Origin: Ruegeria arenilitoris
Lineage (GTDB): Bacteria > Pseudomonadota > Alphaproteobacteria > Rhodobacterales > Rhodobacteraceae
Length of the DNA: 64,000 nucleotides
Direction: 5' to 3'
NCBI RefSeq assembly: GCF_013031355.1
Contig: NZ_WPZO01000005.1
Coordinates: 248,001-312,000 of the forward strand
In this document: positions 37,166 through 44,697 of the stretch, in pieces
Layout: each line of letters begins with the position of its first letter
How positions within the stretch are numbered: position 1 is the stretch's first letter
Program-made: the position numbers and the translations under genes
Notes under the pieces: generated by a model
Told to the model about the DNA's origin: nothing
Database searches by the model: none
The model's input: the letters and a program-made list of their open reading frames with translations, nothing else

Positions 37166-38041
37166 TCATCCGGCCGGCCTTTTCAGACTGGCCCACAGAT
37201 TGATAACAGCACCCAGTTTGCGTGCCTCGTGGACAGAGATTGCAAAACGCTCACCATCATTCATGATGGCTAGCCCGGCCCCTTTGCCGCCCGAGGGGCG
37301 CATGACAATCAGCTGCGGGTGATCCATCGCTGAGGCCGTGTCGCCATCCCAACCGGCAAGATCGCGGGCGAAACGGGCTAGCAGATCGGAATCGGGGTGC
37401 AGAGCCGCCCCTTCGTCACATGCCCCGTCCATACGCAATGTCACCCCGTCATCGCCTTGGGCCAGAACACGGCCTTGGGCAAATCGTTCCGAACCCTCAT
37501 AGAACCGTTGGGCCAAAGAGCCGGTGGTGTCTTCTGTTGCTGCTTCCACAGTGGGTGCAGTGTCTTCAGGCTCGGGCTCATCCGGGACGATGGCAATCAC
37601 AGGCTCGGCAGGCAGTTCGATTTTCTCGCAGGCGCTTTCGATCTCGCTGAAGGTGATGCCCACATCGTCGGCCTCAAGCGCGGTGTCAGGCTGCAGCGAA
37701 ATCAGTTCCAACGGAGCGGGGGCCGCCGCAATGTCGGTCACCAGTTGCGCCAGCTTATTGGCCAGGTCCTCACGGGATTCGGTTTCGAAATCCGGGGCGA
37801 TGCCGGATTGGACCCGGAACACATCCGTGATCCGGGAACTGTTGACCTCGATTGCAAGGCAATCGCCATTGGCGGCAGTGAATTCCAGCCGGCGCGGCAG
37901 AATGGTGCCGCGAATGGTCCGCAGCACCTTTTCGCGCCGAATCCGGGCCGTTTCCCCCGGAACAGTGACCGCCGGGTTCAGGCGTGCCACAGACGAGCGC
38001 CCAATGTCGTCGAGCATCTCGAGAATGTCCGTATCCATCAT
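37166..38041 (-). CDS. Protein of unknown function in the GTPase cluster
   Basis: 291 aa, not recognised. The N-terminal ~115 residues are mixed alpha/beta (LRTIRGTILPRRLEFTAANG, LAIEVNSSRITDVFRV), followed by an acidic linker rich in Glu, Pro and Thr (about 150-180) and a C-terminal ~100 residues with beta character (HPQLIVMRPSGGKGAGLAIM). No signal peptide or membrane span. Situated between the Roadblock-like gene and a large GTPase with short spacers, so it is probably co-expressed with them and cytoplasmic. Confidence 0.75.
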   Translation of the reverse strand: MMDTDILEMLDDIGRSSVARLNPAVTVPGETARIRREKVLRTIRGTILPRRLEFTAANGDCLAIEVNSSRITDVFRVQSGIAPDFETESREDLANKLAQLVTDIAAAPAPLELISLQPDTALEADDVGITFSEIESACEKIELPAEPVIAIVPDEPEPEDTAPTVEAATEDTTGSLAQRFYEGSERFAQGRVLAQGDDGVTLRMDGACDEGAALHPDSDLLARFARDLAGWDGDTASAMDHPQLIVMRPSGGKGAGLAIMNDGERFAISVHEARKLGAVINLWASLKRPAG

Positions 38042-38065
38042 GCCGTGACCCCCCTTTGGTCCGGT

Positions 38066-38467
38066 CTAGACTGCGGCCGCAACGGGCCCCAGGCTGAGAT
38101 GCGATTTTGTCAACGCCAACCCGACATTGGCGCTGCCGCGACAGATGTAGCAGACCACATGATCGGGATATTCCCGGGTCCGCAGAAAAATATTTAGCCG
38201 ATCATTCGAAAACACCGCGATTTCCCCGAACCCCGGGTTGTCGGCTTCTTCAGCCCCAGCCGCACGCAGCAAGTCCTCAAAGGCATTGACCCCGCGCCCC
38301 TGAAACAGGTTAGCCACGGCAAGGGCAAGAGTGTCCAGGACGTCCGCGCTGTCTGAATCCAGGGTGTTGGTCCCAAGCAACATCCCGGTTTCCATATCGA
38401 CATACCCGGCTGCAATACAGTCGGGTATGGTTTCCATTGCGGTGTTCAGTGCGGCTTCGATCGTCAT
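38066..38467 (-). CDS. Small Roadblock/LC7-like protein
   Basis: 133 aa. The pattern CIAAGYVDMETGMLLGTNTL, then a long helix (ADVLDTLALAVANLFQ), then strands (FGEIAVFSNDRLNIFLRT; HVVCYICRG) resembles the Roadblock/LC7 fold of MglB-type regulators, which bind and regulate small GTPases in bacteria. The similarity is by eye and weak. Lying inside a GTPase cluster supports the idea of a GTPase regulator or dimer scaffold, but this is inference. Confidence 0.75.
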   Translation of the reverse strand: MTIEAALNTAMETIPDCIAAGYVDMETGMLLGTNTLDSDSADVLDTLALAVANLFQGRGVNAFEDLLRAAGAEEADNPGFGEIAVFSNDRLNIFLRTREYPDHVVCYICRGSANVGLALTKSHLSLGPVAAAV

Positions 38468-38489
38468 CGCTTGCTACCTGAGATTCTGG

Positions 38490-40223
38490 TTATAAAACAC
38501 GGAACTCTGCCCCGCCGTTTTCTGTTGCGTTCGGAACAGGGCGAACCGCGCCCTTTGCGTGGCGCGCGAAATGCTCGGCCGCGATCTGGTCGAACTCCTC
38601 GAGAAACGCCCCGAACACCTTTTTCATGCCTTCAACATCGTTCGGCAAATCCTCATCCGCGGTAACGTCGCGCCACATGGATGCCGCGCTCAGGGGTGCG
38701 CTTTCCGAAACAGTCAGCAAGCCTTCTTCTTCATCCTTGTCGTCCGACGGGGCGGACTCCTCGGTAGCGGCACCATTTGACAGGGACACGACCTGCATGT
38801 TCACAAGGCCGCTGGATTCGGGCTCCGGTTCGTATTCTTCTTCGGCGCCATTCGACTGTTCGGCCAGCAAGGCAGCGATTGACGACACAGAAATTTCAGC
38901 GCCTTCTTCCTTGGGGTCTTCGACCGATACCTGATCCTGTTCGGGCGTGTCCGCCAGCTTGCCTTCCAGCGTTTCCAGGAATGGATCCGATGAGTCACGA
39001 GCGGGCTCGTCTGGTGTTTCCACCTGTTCGCCAGCTGCCAGGATGTTGTCATCCTCTTCGTCCAGCTCACTTTCATCCAGCAGATCGAACTGGTCGTCAT
39101 CTGCCAGTAATTCCGTGTATTCCGCCAGATTCAGGCTGTTGCTTTCCGTTTCCCGGAAAAAGGCACGCAGATCGTCGCCTTCGGTTTCCGTTTGTGGCTC
39201 GGACACCGGTGTTTCGGTTCCCATCTCGGCGCGCAGACGCTCGGCCTCAGCCGCGTCAATACGTTCTTCGCGGCCGGTATCCTCGGTGCGGCGCTCTACA
39301 CGGGCCGGGCGGACGGGGAAGCTGGTGACAACTTCATCTTCCTTGGTGGCCGCGGGAACGGGGTTCACCAGCTTCAACGGGGCGGGTTCTTCGGCCTTTT
39401 CCACCATCCGCTTCGGACGGATCGGTTGTATGGGTGCGTCCCCGGCCAAGCTGTTGTCAATCTGATAGCGCGTCAGCATGTCGGCGCGGTCGTCCATGAT
39501 CTGTTCAGTGATCTGCAGGAAGCTATCGACCATCTTGCCGCCGCCACTGCGTGCCCACTGTTCGGCATCGCCACTTTTGTCCCGGGCAATGATCGCGTCA
39601 CGGGCCGAGAACAGGATCGAGCGATTGAACAGGTGACCCGCTTCGCGGTTGACCCGGCGCAGAACCTTTTGGCGGTCTTTCGGGCCCAGCACATCGGCAC
39701 GGGTTACCAGCAGCAGAGAGTTATGCTGAAGCCGTTCCGGCAGAGACACCCAAGTGGCCCGTTCGGTTTCGCGCCATGCCTGTGTTGCATGGGTGCACCA
39801 CAAGACCCCATTGGCCTGCCCAACCGCACGGCGCCACACGTCGTTTGAAATCTTCGGGTCAGAGATGCCGGGTGTGTCGATCAGGTCCACAGCTTCCAGA
39901 ATATCGGCCTCAAGGAAGATGCGCACAAACTGGACGTCGTTGACACCGACAGATTCCAGCTGATCCAGAGTGATGTTCTCGCGGGTTCCATCGTGACGTT
40001 GCACATAGGCCGACTTCTTGCCCCAGCTGAACCAGACCGGCGGCAGCTGGGTGGCAGTGACCTGTGTCGGCAGCGCTTGCGAGCGCAACAGGAAGTTCAT
40101 CAGTGTCGATTTCCCGGCGCTGAATTCTCCCATCAGCGCAAAGATTGGTTTGCGCCGGGACCACTGCTCGATGCGTTCCCAAGCCTTAGGAGAGACGAAG
40201 CGGGTTTGTGTATCTTTTGCCAT
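38490..40223 (-). CDS. Dynamin-like GTPase, small subunit-type with acidic tail (pair 2)
   Basis: 577 aa. The G domain occupies about the first 260 residues: G1 GEFSAGKST (32-40), G3 DTPGISD (116-122), G4-like TRAD (174-177). LWCTHATQAWRETERATW matches the small GTPase of pair 1. Unlike that paralogue, the G domain is followed by about 300 residues of acidic low-complexity sequence rich in Glu, Asp and Ser (for example LLDESELDEEDDNILAAGEQ), probably disordered, ending in a short helix (GMKKVFGAFLEEFDQIAAEH). The acidic tail could be a kinase target or docking platform (inferred). It follows the large GTPase gene by 8 bases. Confidence 0.86.
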   Translation of the reverse strand: MAKDTQTRFVSPKAWERIEQWSRRKPIFALMGEFSAGKSTLMNFLLRSQALPTQVTATQLPPVWFSWGKKSAYVQRHDGTRENITLDQLESVGVNDVQFVRIFLEADILEAVDLIDTPGISDPKISNDVWRRAVGQANGVLWCTHATQAWRETERATWVSLPERLQHNSLLLVTRADVLGPKDRQKVLRRVNREAGHLFNRSILFSARDAIIARDKSGDAEQWARSGGGKMVDSFLQITEQIMDDRADMLTRYQIDNSLAGDAPIQPIRPKRMVEKAEEPAPLKLVNPVPAATKEDEVVTSFPVRPARVERRTEDTGREERIDAAEAERLRAEMGTETPVSEPQTETEGDDLRAFFRETESNSLNLAEYTELLADDDQFDLLDESELDEEDDNILAAGEQVETPDEPARDSSDPFLETLEGKLADTPEQDQVSVEDPKEEGAEISVSSIAALLAEQSNGAEEEYEPEPESSGLVNMQVVSLSNGAATEESAPSDDKDEEEGLLTVSESAPLSAASMWRDVTADEDLPNDVEGMKKVFGAFLEEFDQIAAEHFARHAKGAVRPVPNATENGGAEFRVL

Positions 40224-40231
40224 GTCGCTAC

Positions 40232-42241
40232 TTATGCTGCCTCGTTACTAAGATCTTTCAGGATGTCACCCAGGATATCGTCGCGCGATTTCTTGGGGGT
40301 CATGCCCGCCATCAGGGCCGCCTGGTTCGGATCCTGCTCGGCCGAGGCCGAAATGTTCAGCAGGGTCTCTTTCTGCTCGCGCAGGAAGTCGGACAAGCCG
40401 GCCCGCACATTTTCCAGAACGGCCGCGATCTGGTTTTCCTCAAGGTCTTTGGTGATCGAGTTCGCCTCGGACGCGATCAGGCGCGTGTAGTCAGCGGCGT
40501 AGGCTTCGAACCCTTTGCGGCGTTGCCACCAGCGGCGCCACCATGTGCTTTGCAAATCCAGCGCGATCGTACGGCCAATACCCAATGGCGGCGGCACGCG
40601 GGGCACGATGGGCGCCTCGATGCTGAACTCACCCAGATGGTTGCCCAGCAGCTTTTGATACAGCGCCTCGACATCCGCCGCTGCGGCACTGTAAAGCGCC
40701 CCGGCGTCTTTGCGCATGGCGCGGGAAAAGCTGAAATAGGCGGCCTTTTGCAGGGTGCGTAGACCAGCCGGGTCATATTGCCAAGTGCCTTGCTCGCCAT
40801 TCTGTTCCAGATGCGAAATCAAGGAATCCGTGGCGCGTTTGACAAAGTTCTCTTCAGCCGACTTCAGGCGCTCGAGCACCTTGTCGCGCAATGAGGTCGT
40901 CAGTTCGGCGGCCTTTTTCTCGTATTCTGCAGCAACTTTGGCGATGGCTTCCTCGGGTGCTACGCCGTCCAGATCGCGAACGACCCCTTGCCCTTCGGAC
41001 AGGTTTTTTGCCACGGCGGTAGCGCGAATTTGACTGGCGATGTTGCGCGCCCGGTGGCGCACACGATCCAACAGACGGTTGCCCGCACCTTCGGCGATGC
41101 GCTCGTTCATGGCCAGCAAAAGGTCCGGCAGGCCGGACAGCGCCCAGATTTTATCAAGCGAGGGGGCCTGATCTCCAAATCCTGCAGCCAGGTAGAAGGT
41201 GTTGAGAGCTTCGCGCGATTCTTCCGACAGGATATCCGGGTTGCCGGTCAGGGCAGCCTCGGCCCAGATCGCGCTGCCGAACACAACGCTGGTGTTGGTG
41301 TCGATACTGTTCTGCTTCAGCGTTTCCTGAATCCGGTCGCGGATCTCGGGGACCTGATTGACCGGGTCGGACAGTTCGTCGATCCGGTTCACGAACAGGA
41401 TAATCTGGCGGTTTTCGAACTGCGCGATGATCCGCATCAGCGCCATGTCCATCGTGGTCAGGGCCTGGCTGGCGGCCAGCACCACAACACAAACCTCGGA
41501 TCCACGCAGGCTGCGCAGGGTGATCTGCTCGCGCACCATGAAGGTATCGTTCACGCCGGGCGTGTCGCACAGCTTCAGCGAGATCGGATATTGCGGAATG
41601 TCCATGTACAATTCCGCCGACTTGGTGACATCGGCAAAACGCCCGGTCTTCGGGTTGATATCCGGGTCGTCTTCGTCACCCAGGCAGACATAGCGCTGGA
41701 TCAGTTCGTCGTCGAAATAGTCATACTGGTGGCTTTGCCCCAGAATCAGGTCGAAATGCTGGCCCAGACGCGCTTCGGACTTAGCCTTCATCTCGCCGAT
41801 CTGGCGGCGGATATCTTCCATCTCGTCATCGGCGCCGGCCCGGTTGGCCAGTTCGCCCAAGCGGCCGCCTCCGACCATCAGGTTGTCCCACTCTTCTTGC
41901 TCAAAGAAGGTGAATTTGGCCTTCTTGTCGCCTTCGGTGCGGGTGTTGATATTCAGCGTGGTCACCACCGAGGTCCACGGGTTCACATCCGAGGGCAACA
42001 GGGCAGGGCGCCCGGCCAGAATGTTTACGATCGAGGATTTGCCAGCCTTGACCTGCCCGACCAACGTCACACTGGCCGTGAAATTCTCCATCCGAGTCTT
42101 GAGCGTCGCAAGCCGCGCCGAAGATCGCGCGTCCGCCACCTCTGTCAGCTGGTCGATCTGCGTCGTCAGCGCCGTCATCGCCGAGGTCATCGGCGTCAGC
42201 GCTTCGTTTCCCACGGACAGAAGGTGATCGTTACGGGCCAT
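40232..42241 (-). CDS. Dynamin-like GTPase, large subunit-type (pair 2)
   Basis: 669 aa. G1 GQVKAGKSS (62-70), switch region LPSDVNPWTSVVT, G3 DTPGVND (226-232), G4 NRIDE (285-289). Helical stalk-like sequence fills about 390-500. Near residues 567-575 is a strikingly Trp/Arg-rich patch (WWRRWWQRR), a candidate membrane-insertion element of the kind dynamin-family proteins use, followed by long amphipathic helices. Paralogue of the GTPase at 35056-37098. It is 2 bases downstream of the small unknown gene and 8 bases upstream of its small partner. Confidence 0.88.
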   Translation of the reverse strand: MARNDHLLSVGNEALTPMTSAMTALTTQIDQLTEVADARSSARLATLKTRMENFTASVTLVGQVKAGKSSIVNILAGRPALLPSDVNPWTSVVTTLNINTRTEGDKKAKFTFFEQEEWDNLMVGGGRLGELANRAGADDEMEDIRRQIGEMKAKSEARLGQHFDLILGQSHQYDYFDDELIQRYVCLGDEDDPDINPKTGRFADVTKSAELYMDIPQYPISLKLCDTPGVNDTFMVREQITLRSLRGSEVCVVVLAASQALTTMDMALMRIIAQFENRQIILFVNRIDELSDPVNQVPEIRDRIQETLKQNSIDTNTSVVFGSAIWAEAALTGNPDILSEESREALNTFYLAAGFGDQAPSLDKIWALSGLPDLLLAMNERIAEGAGNRLLDRVRHRARNIASQIRATAVAKNLSEGQGVVRDLDGVAPEEAIAKVAAEYEKKAAELTTSLRDKVLERLKSAEENFVKRATDSLISHLEQNGEQGTWQYDPAGLRTLQKAAYFSFSRAMRKDAGALYSAAAADVEALYQKLLGNHLGEFSIEAPIVPRVPPPLGIGRTIALDLQSTWWRRWWQRRKGFEAYAADYTRLIASEANSITKDLEENQIAAVLENVRAGLSDFLREQKETLLNISASAEQDPNQAALMAGMTPKKSRDDILGDILKDLSNEAA

Positions 42242-42243
42242 TG

Positions 42244-42660
42244 TTAGCCTCCGGTTCCTGTGGCGGCAATGCGGGGTTGATCCTGACCTTCAGGAGAGCT
42301 GGTCAGGATGTCGATCCGGGCGATCAGGTTCAGAGCGTTGCCCAGAATCGCGGCTTCGTCTCCCGGTGTGATTTCTTCGTAGGCGCTGGAATCGGCAAGC
42401 ACTTCGATCGCGCTGAACTGTTCACTGTTTTCCAGCAGGGCCAGACGGCGCCCGGTTGGAAAACCCTGGGATTTGGTCTTGGGCAGCGGCATACGAGAAT
42501 TGGCAAGCAGGTAGTGCCCCCCCGAATGCGTGCGCAACGAAACGCCAAAGCCTGTATTCGGGTGGTCCCGATTCAAGGACTTCAGTTCACCAAGGAAGCT
42601 TTCACGTGCAAGACCAACGGCGTCTTGCTCAGCAGCGGCAGAGTTCATCATGTTGGTCAC
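42244..42660 (-). CDS. Small protein of unknown function, first gene of the GTPase cluster
   Basis: 138 aa from a GTG at 42660, chosen because AAGGG lies 8 bases upstream; a TTG at 42690 is the alternative. No signal peptide or membrane span. The middle shows strands (GFGVSLRTHSGGHYLLANSR) and a late helix (DEAAILGNALNLIARIDILT). Not recognised. It is followed by the large GTPase of pair 2 after 2 bases, so it is almost certainly part of the same transcription unit, whose promoter should lie just upstream. Confidence 0.75.
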   Translation of the reverse strand: MTNMMNSAAAEQDAVGLARESFLGELKSLNRDHPNTGFGVSLRTHSGGHYLLANSRMPLPKTKSQGFPTGRRLALLENSEQFSAIEVLADSSAYEEITPGDEAAILGNALNLIARIDILTSSPEGQDQPRIAATGTGG

Positions 42661-43370
42661 GGCTAAGACCCTTGTGTTCGAGTTGAGCAAAAAACTCTTA
42701 CGGCGCCCGAAGGCAGAAAAGACTCATTAATTCCCGCTCTCCATCAATTACTGGCAAGGCGGTGTTATTTTGACGCGAATAAGATTTTTTGGCGGTTGAA
42801 ATGTGGCGCAAATATGGTCGTGACCCTGCGCATGGTTTCAACCCATAGGCGTACAGTCGGATTCTAAGATCACTGTAGCTTTGGGCGCATGCCTTCAGGA
42901 CGCCCTGCTTTGTTCAACTTCTTGGCTGTAGAGGCCTGTATTTTCATGATTTTAATTGATGGCCGCTGAGAGTGTTCTGATTCTAATGAGCCAACCGGCC
43001 TATGTGCTGATCGCCAGGTCATTGGGTGATTCTATTGAAGTCTCACCTTACTCAACGTAAGCGCGTTAAACATGTGCCTGACTATTTCGTTAATGTGTGT
43101 GCTTAAAAGCAGTGGATTTGCCTGTGATCTAAATTAAATTGCGCCATACTAATTGGCGCCAAAGGGCAGAGAGGTGTCGGTCTGAAAAAAGGGCACCGAC
43201 CCCGGCCGCTGTGCGGGCGCCTGACGCGACACCGTGGTTGCTGCAAAATTGCCAGCTTCGATCGCTGCCGGTTCGTGATCAATAATATTGCGAACAGGTG
43301 AATTTCCCTCTCGCACTCGACCACAGGCTTTGTTATTGAACACGTCAATCCGGCACTCAGGGCCGGTACT
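42661..43370. other. AT-rich intergenic region upstream of the GTPase cluster
   Basis: About 700 bases without a supportable gene and with visibly lower GC than the coding DNA. It should contain the promoter of the minus-strand GTPase operon and of the tRNA gene. I see no repeat array or recognisable RNA. The only longer open frame near its end is an antisense artefact of the tRNA. Confidence 0.6.
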
Positions 43371-43455
43371 GCGGGTGTGGCGAAATTGGTAGACGCACCA
43401 GATTTAGGTTCTGGCGCCGCAAGGCGTGGGGGTTCAAGTCCCTCCACCCGCACCA
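43371..43455 (+). tRNA. tRNA-Leu (anticodon UAG)
   Basis: 85-base class II tRNA with encoded CCA. Acceptor stem GCGGGTG / CACCCGC, anticodon stem CCAGA / TCTGG around loop TTTAGGT with TAG at 43405-43407, a long variable arm (GCGCCGCAAGGCGT region) and T arm GGGGGTTCAAGTCCCTC. Decodes CUA/CUG-type leucine codons. Confidence 0.96.
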
Positions 43456-43619
43456 TTCACTCATTGAAGAATCGATTGGATTTTCTTGTGGCCTTTTTTG
43501 GCCCACCGCTTGTCACGCGCTTGGTTTCTGTGTTTGCCGGTAAGTGACGCGCAGTTAAACAATGCTCGAAAAACGAAAAAATCGGCTATACTCCAAGCAT
43601 CAGTAGACAGGAGATTGCC

Positions 43620-43817
43620 ATGCTTTATCCACTTGCAACGCTTGAGGCCGACAAACTCAACGCAGTTCGGGCGCTTGAACAGGAAATTGGACGTCCAGTT
43701 GTCGCGCTTGCCGCTGTTGACGCAGATACGGCCAACCTGCCGCAAGATGATCTGAAAAAGTTGCAGGCTCTTGAGGATGAGCTTGACGTCGTTCTTGTCG
43801 CGGTGCGGCCAAGTTAA
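43620..43817 (+). CDS. Small conserved-looking protein of unknown function
   Basis: 65 aa, preceded by AGGAGATTGCC, a strong ribosome-binding site. Sequence is Leu/Ala/Asp-rich, predicted helix (ATLEADKLNAVRALEQEIG), short strand (PVVALAAV), helix (DDLKKLQALEDEL) and strand (DVVLVAVRP); no membrane span. Codon use and the ribosome site support a real gene. Single-gene unit convergent with the TetR gene. Confidence 0.75.
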   Translation: MLYPLATLEADKLNAVRALEQEIGRPVVALAAVDADTANLPQDDLKKLQALEDELDVVLVAVRPS

Positions 43818-43824
43818 GCGTTCT

Positions 43825-43867
43825 GAAAACCCAGATTCTTCGTCTCGGGCGCCCCGACAGGGTTTTC
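43825..43867. terminator. Bidirectional terminator between the small gene and the TetR gene
   Basis: GAAAACCC / GGGTTTTC 8-bp inverted repeat enclosing an inner TCGGG/CCCGA stem, located in the 51 bases between convergent genes. T-runs are only four bases. Confidence 0.5.
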
Positions 43868-43868
43868 C

Positions 43869-44522
43869 TCATATTTTGAACAGGATCCCGCTGACCTGCG
43901 CGATCTTTTCACGCGCGCTCTGTAGGTCTGTTCTGTCGACAGCCGTATCGTGGAACAACTGGCTTAGGGCAAATTCCATATGAGAAAGGGCTTCGGTCGA
44001 GGACATCGGCTGTGCCTGCAAGGCCGCCCGCATCCAGATCCCGTCGATCAGTGCTGTCAGGTTGAAAGCGATCTGTTCGGCCAAGGCCGGTTCAACCATA
44101 TGGCGCAGGGCGCTCATCAGGTTGCTGCGCATTCGGGAATGGATGACATTTTGTATGCGTAAATACCGGGCGTTTTGCGGCACCTCTGCGCACAGGCAAA
44201 CCCAGGCGTTGCAGATTTCGTGCTGAAAAAGCGTCGGGGCGAAATTGCCGTAAATAATCGCGTAAAGCCGTTCAGCCGGTGTGGCACTATGCGCGAACAA
44301 CGCGGTCACACAGCGGCGGGCCTCGGCATTGGATTCGCGCAAAACGGCCTCGAACAAAGCCTCTTTGCCGGGGAAATAGTGTTGAACGACACCTTTGGAC
44401 AATCCCGCCTCTTTGGCGACCTTGTCAAAGGTCGTCCCCGCAATTCCATGAGTTTTGAGAATTTCAAACGCCGCCTCGGTCAATTGCTTGCGACGCATGT
44501 TCTTGATGGTCTGCTTTCTCAT
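43869..44522 (-). CDS. TetR/BetI-family transcriptional regulator
   Basis: 217 aa from the ATG at 44522 (an ATG at 44555 would add 11 residues; neither has a strong ribosome site). The N-terminal helix-turn-helix reads ILKTHGIAGTTFDKVAKEAG then LSKGVVQHYFPGKEALFEAV, close to BetI, the choline-responsive repressor of betaine genes. The C-terminal domain (NAWVCLCAEVP; ALIDGIWMRAAL) also fits BetI. It is divergent from a betaine-type ABC importer, which it probably represses. The effector is unknown. Confidence 0.88.
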   Translation of the reverse strand: MRKQTIKNMRRKQLTEAAFEILKTHGIAGTTFDKVAKEAGLSKGVVQHYFPGKEALFEAVLRESNAEARRCVTALFAHSATPAERLYAIIYGNFAPTLFQHEICNAWVCLCAEVPQNARYLRIQNVIHSRMRSNLMSALRHMVEPALAEQIAFNLTALIDGIWMRAALQAQPMSSTEALSHMEFALSQLFHDTAVDRTDLQSAREKIAQVSGILFKI

Positions 44523-44593
44523 GTTAGGATCGCTTTCATGCTCAGCGTAATGCATGCGAAAGTATCATTCGGGAAGGCAAAAAACAAACACTG

Positions 44594-44622
44594 TTGACAA
44601 AAAACGGTCCGATGCACCAAAT
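44594..44622 (+). promoter_or_regulatory. Candidate promoter of the betaine-type importer
   Basis: A perfect -35 hexamer TTGACA (44594-44599) is followed after 17 bases by a weak -10 (CCAAAT, 44617-44622), in the divergent region with the TetR gene and about 76 bases before the binding-protein start. Confidence 0.35.
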
Positions 44623-44697
44623 TACCTGCAATCGTACTATTTTTTTGAAACGGACACTAAAGGTCGAAAACGGCCAACGCACCAACGGAGGTTAACC

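Noticed and set aside
40988-42247. 419-codon plus-strand open frame
   Set aside because: Antisense to the large dynamin-like GTPase, whose G motifs are intact.
43103-43456. Minus-strand open frame of 117 codons beginning MVRVEGLEPPRL
   Set aside because: Its start is the exact antisense of tRNA-Leu at 43371-43455; this peptide is a familiar annotation artefact of leucine tRNA genes.
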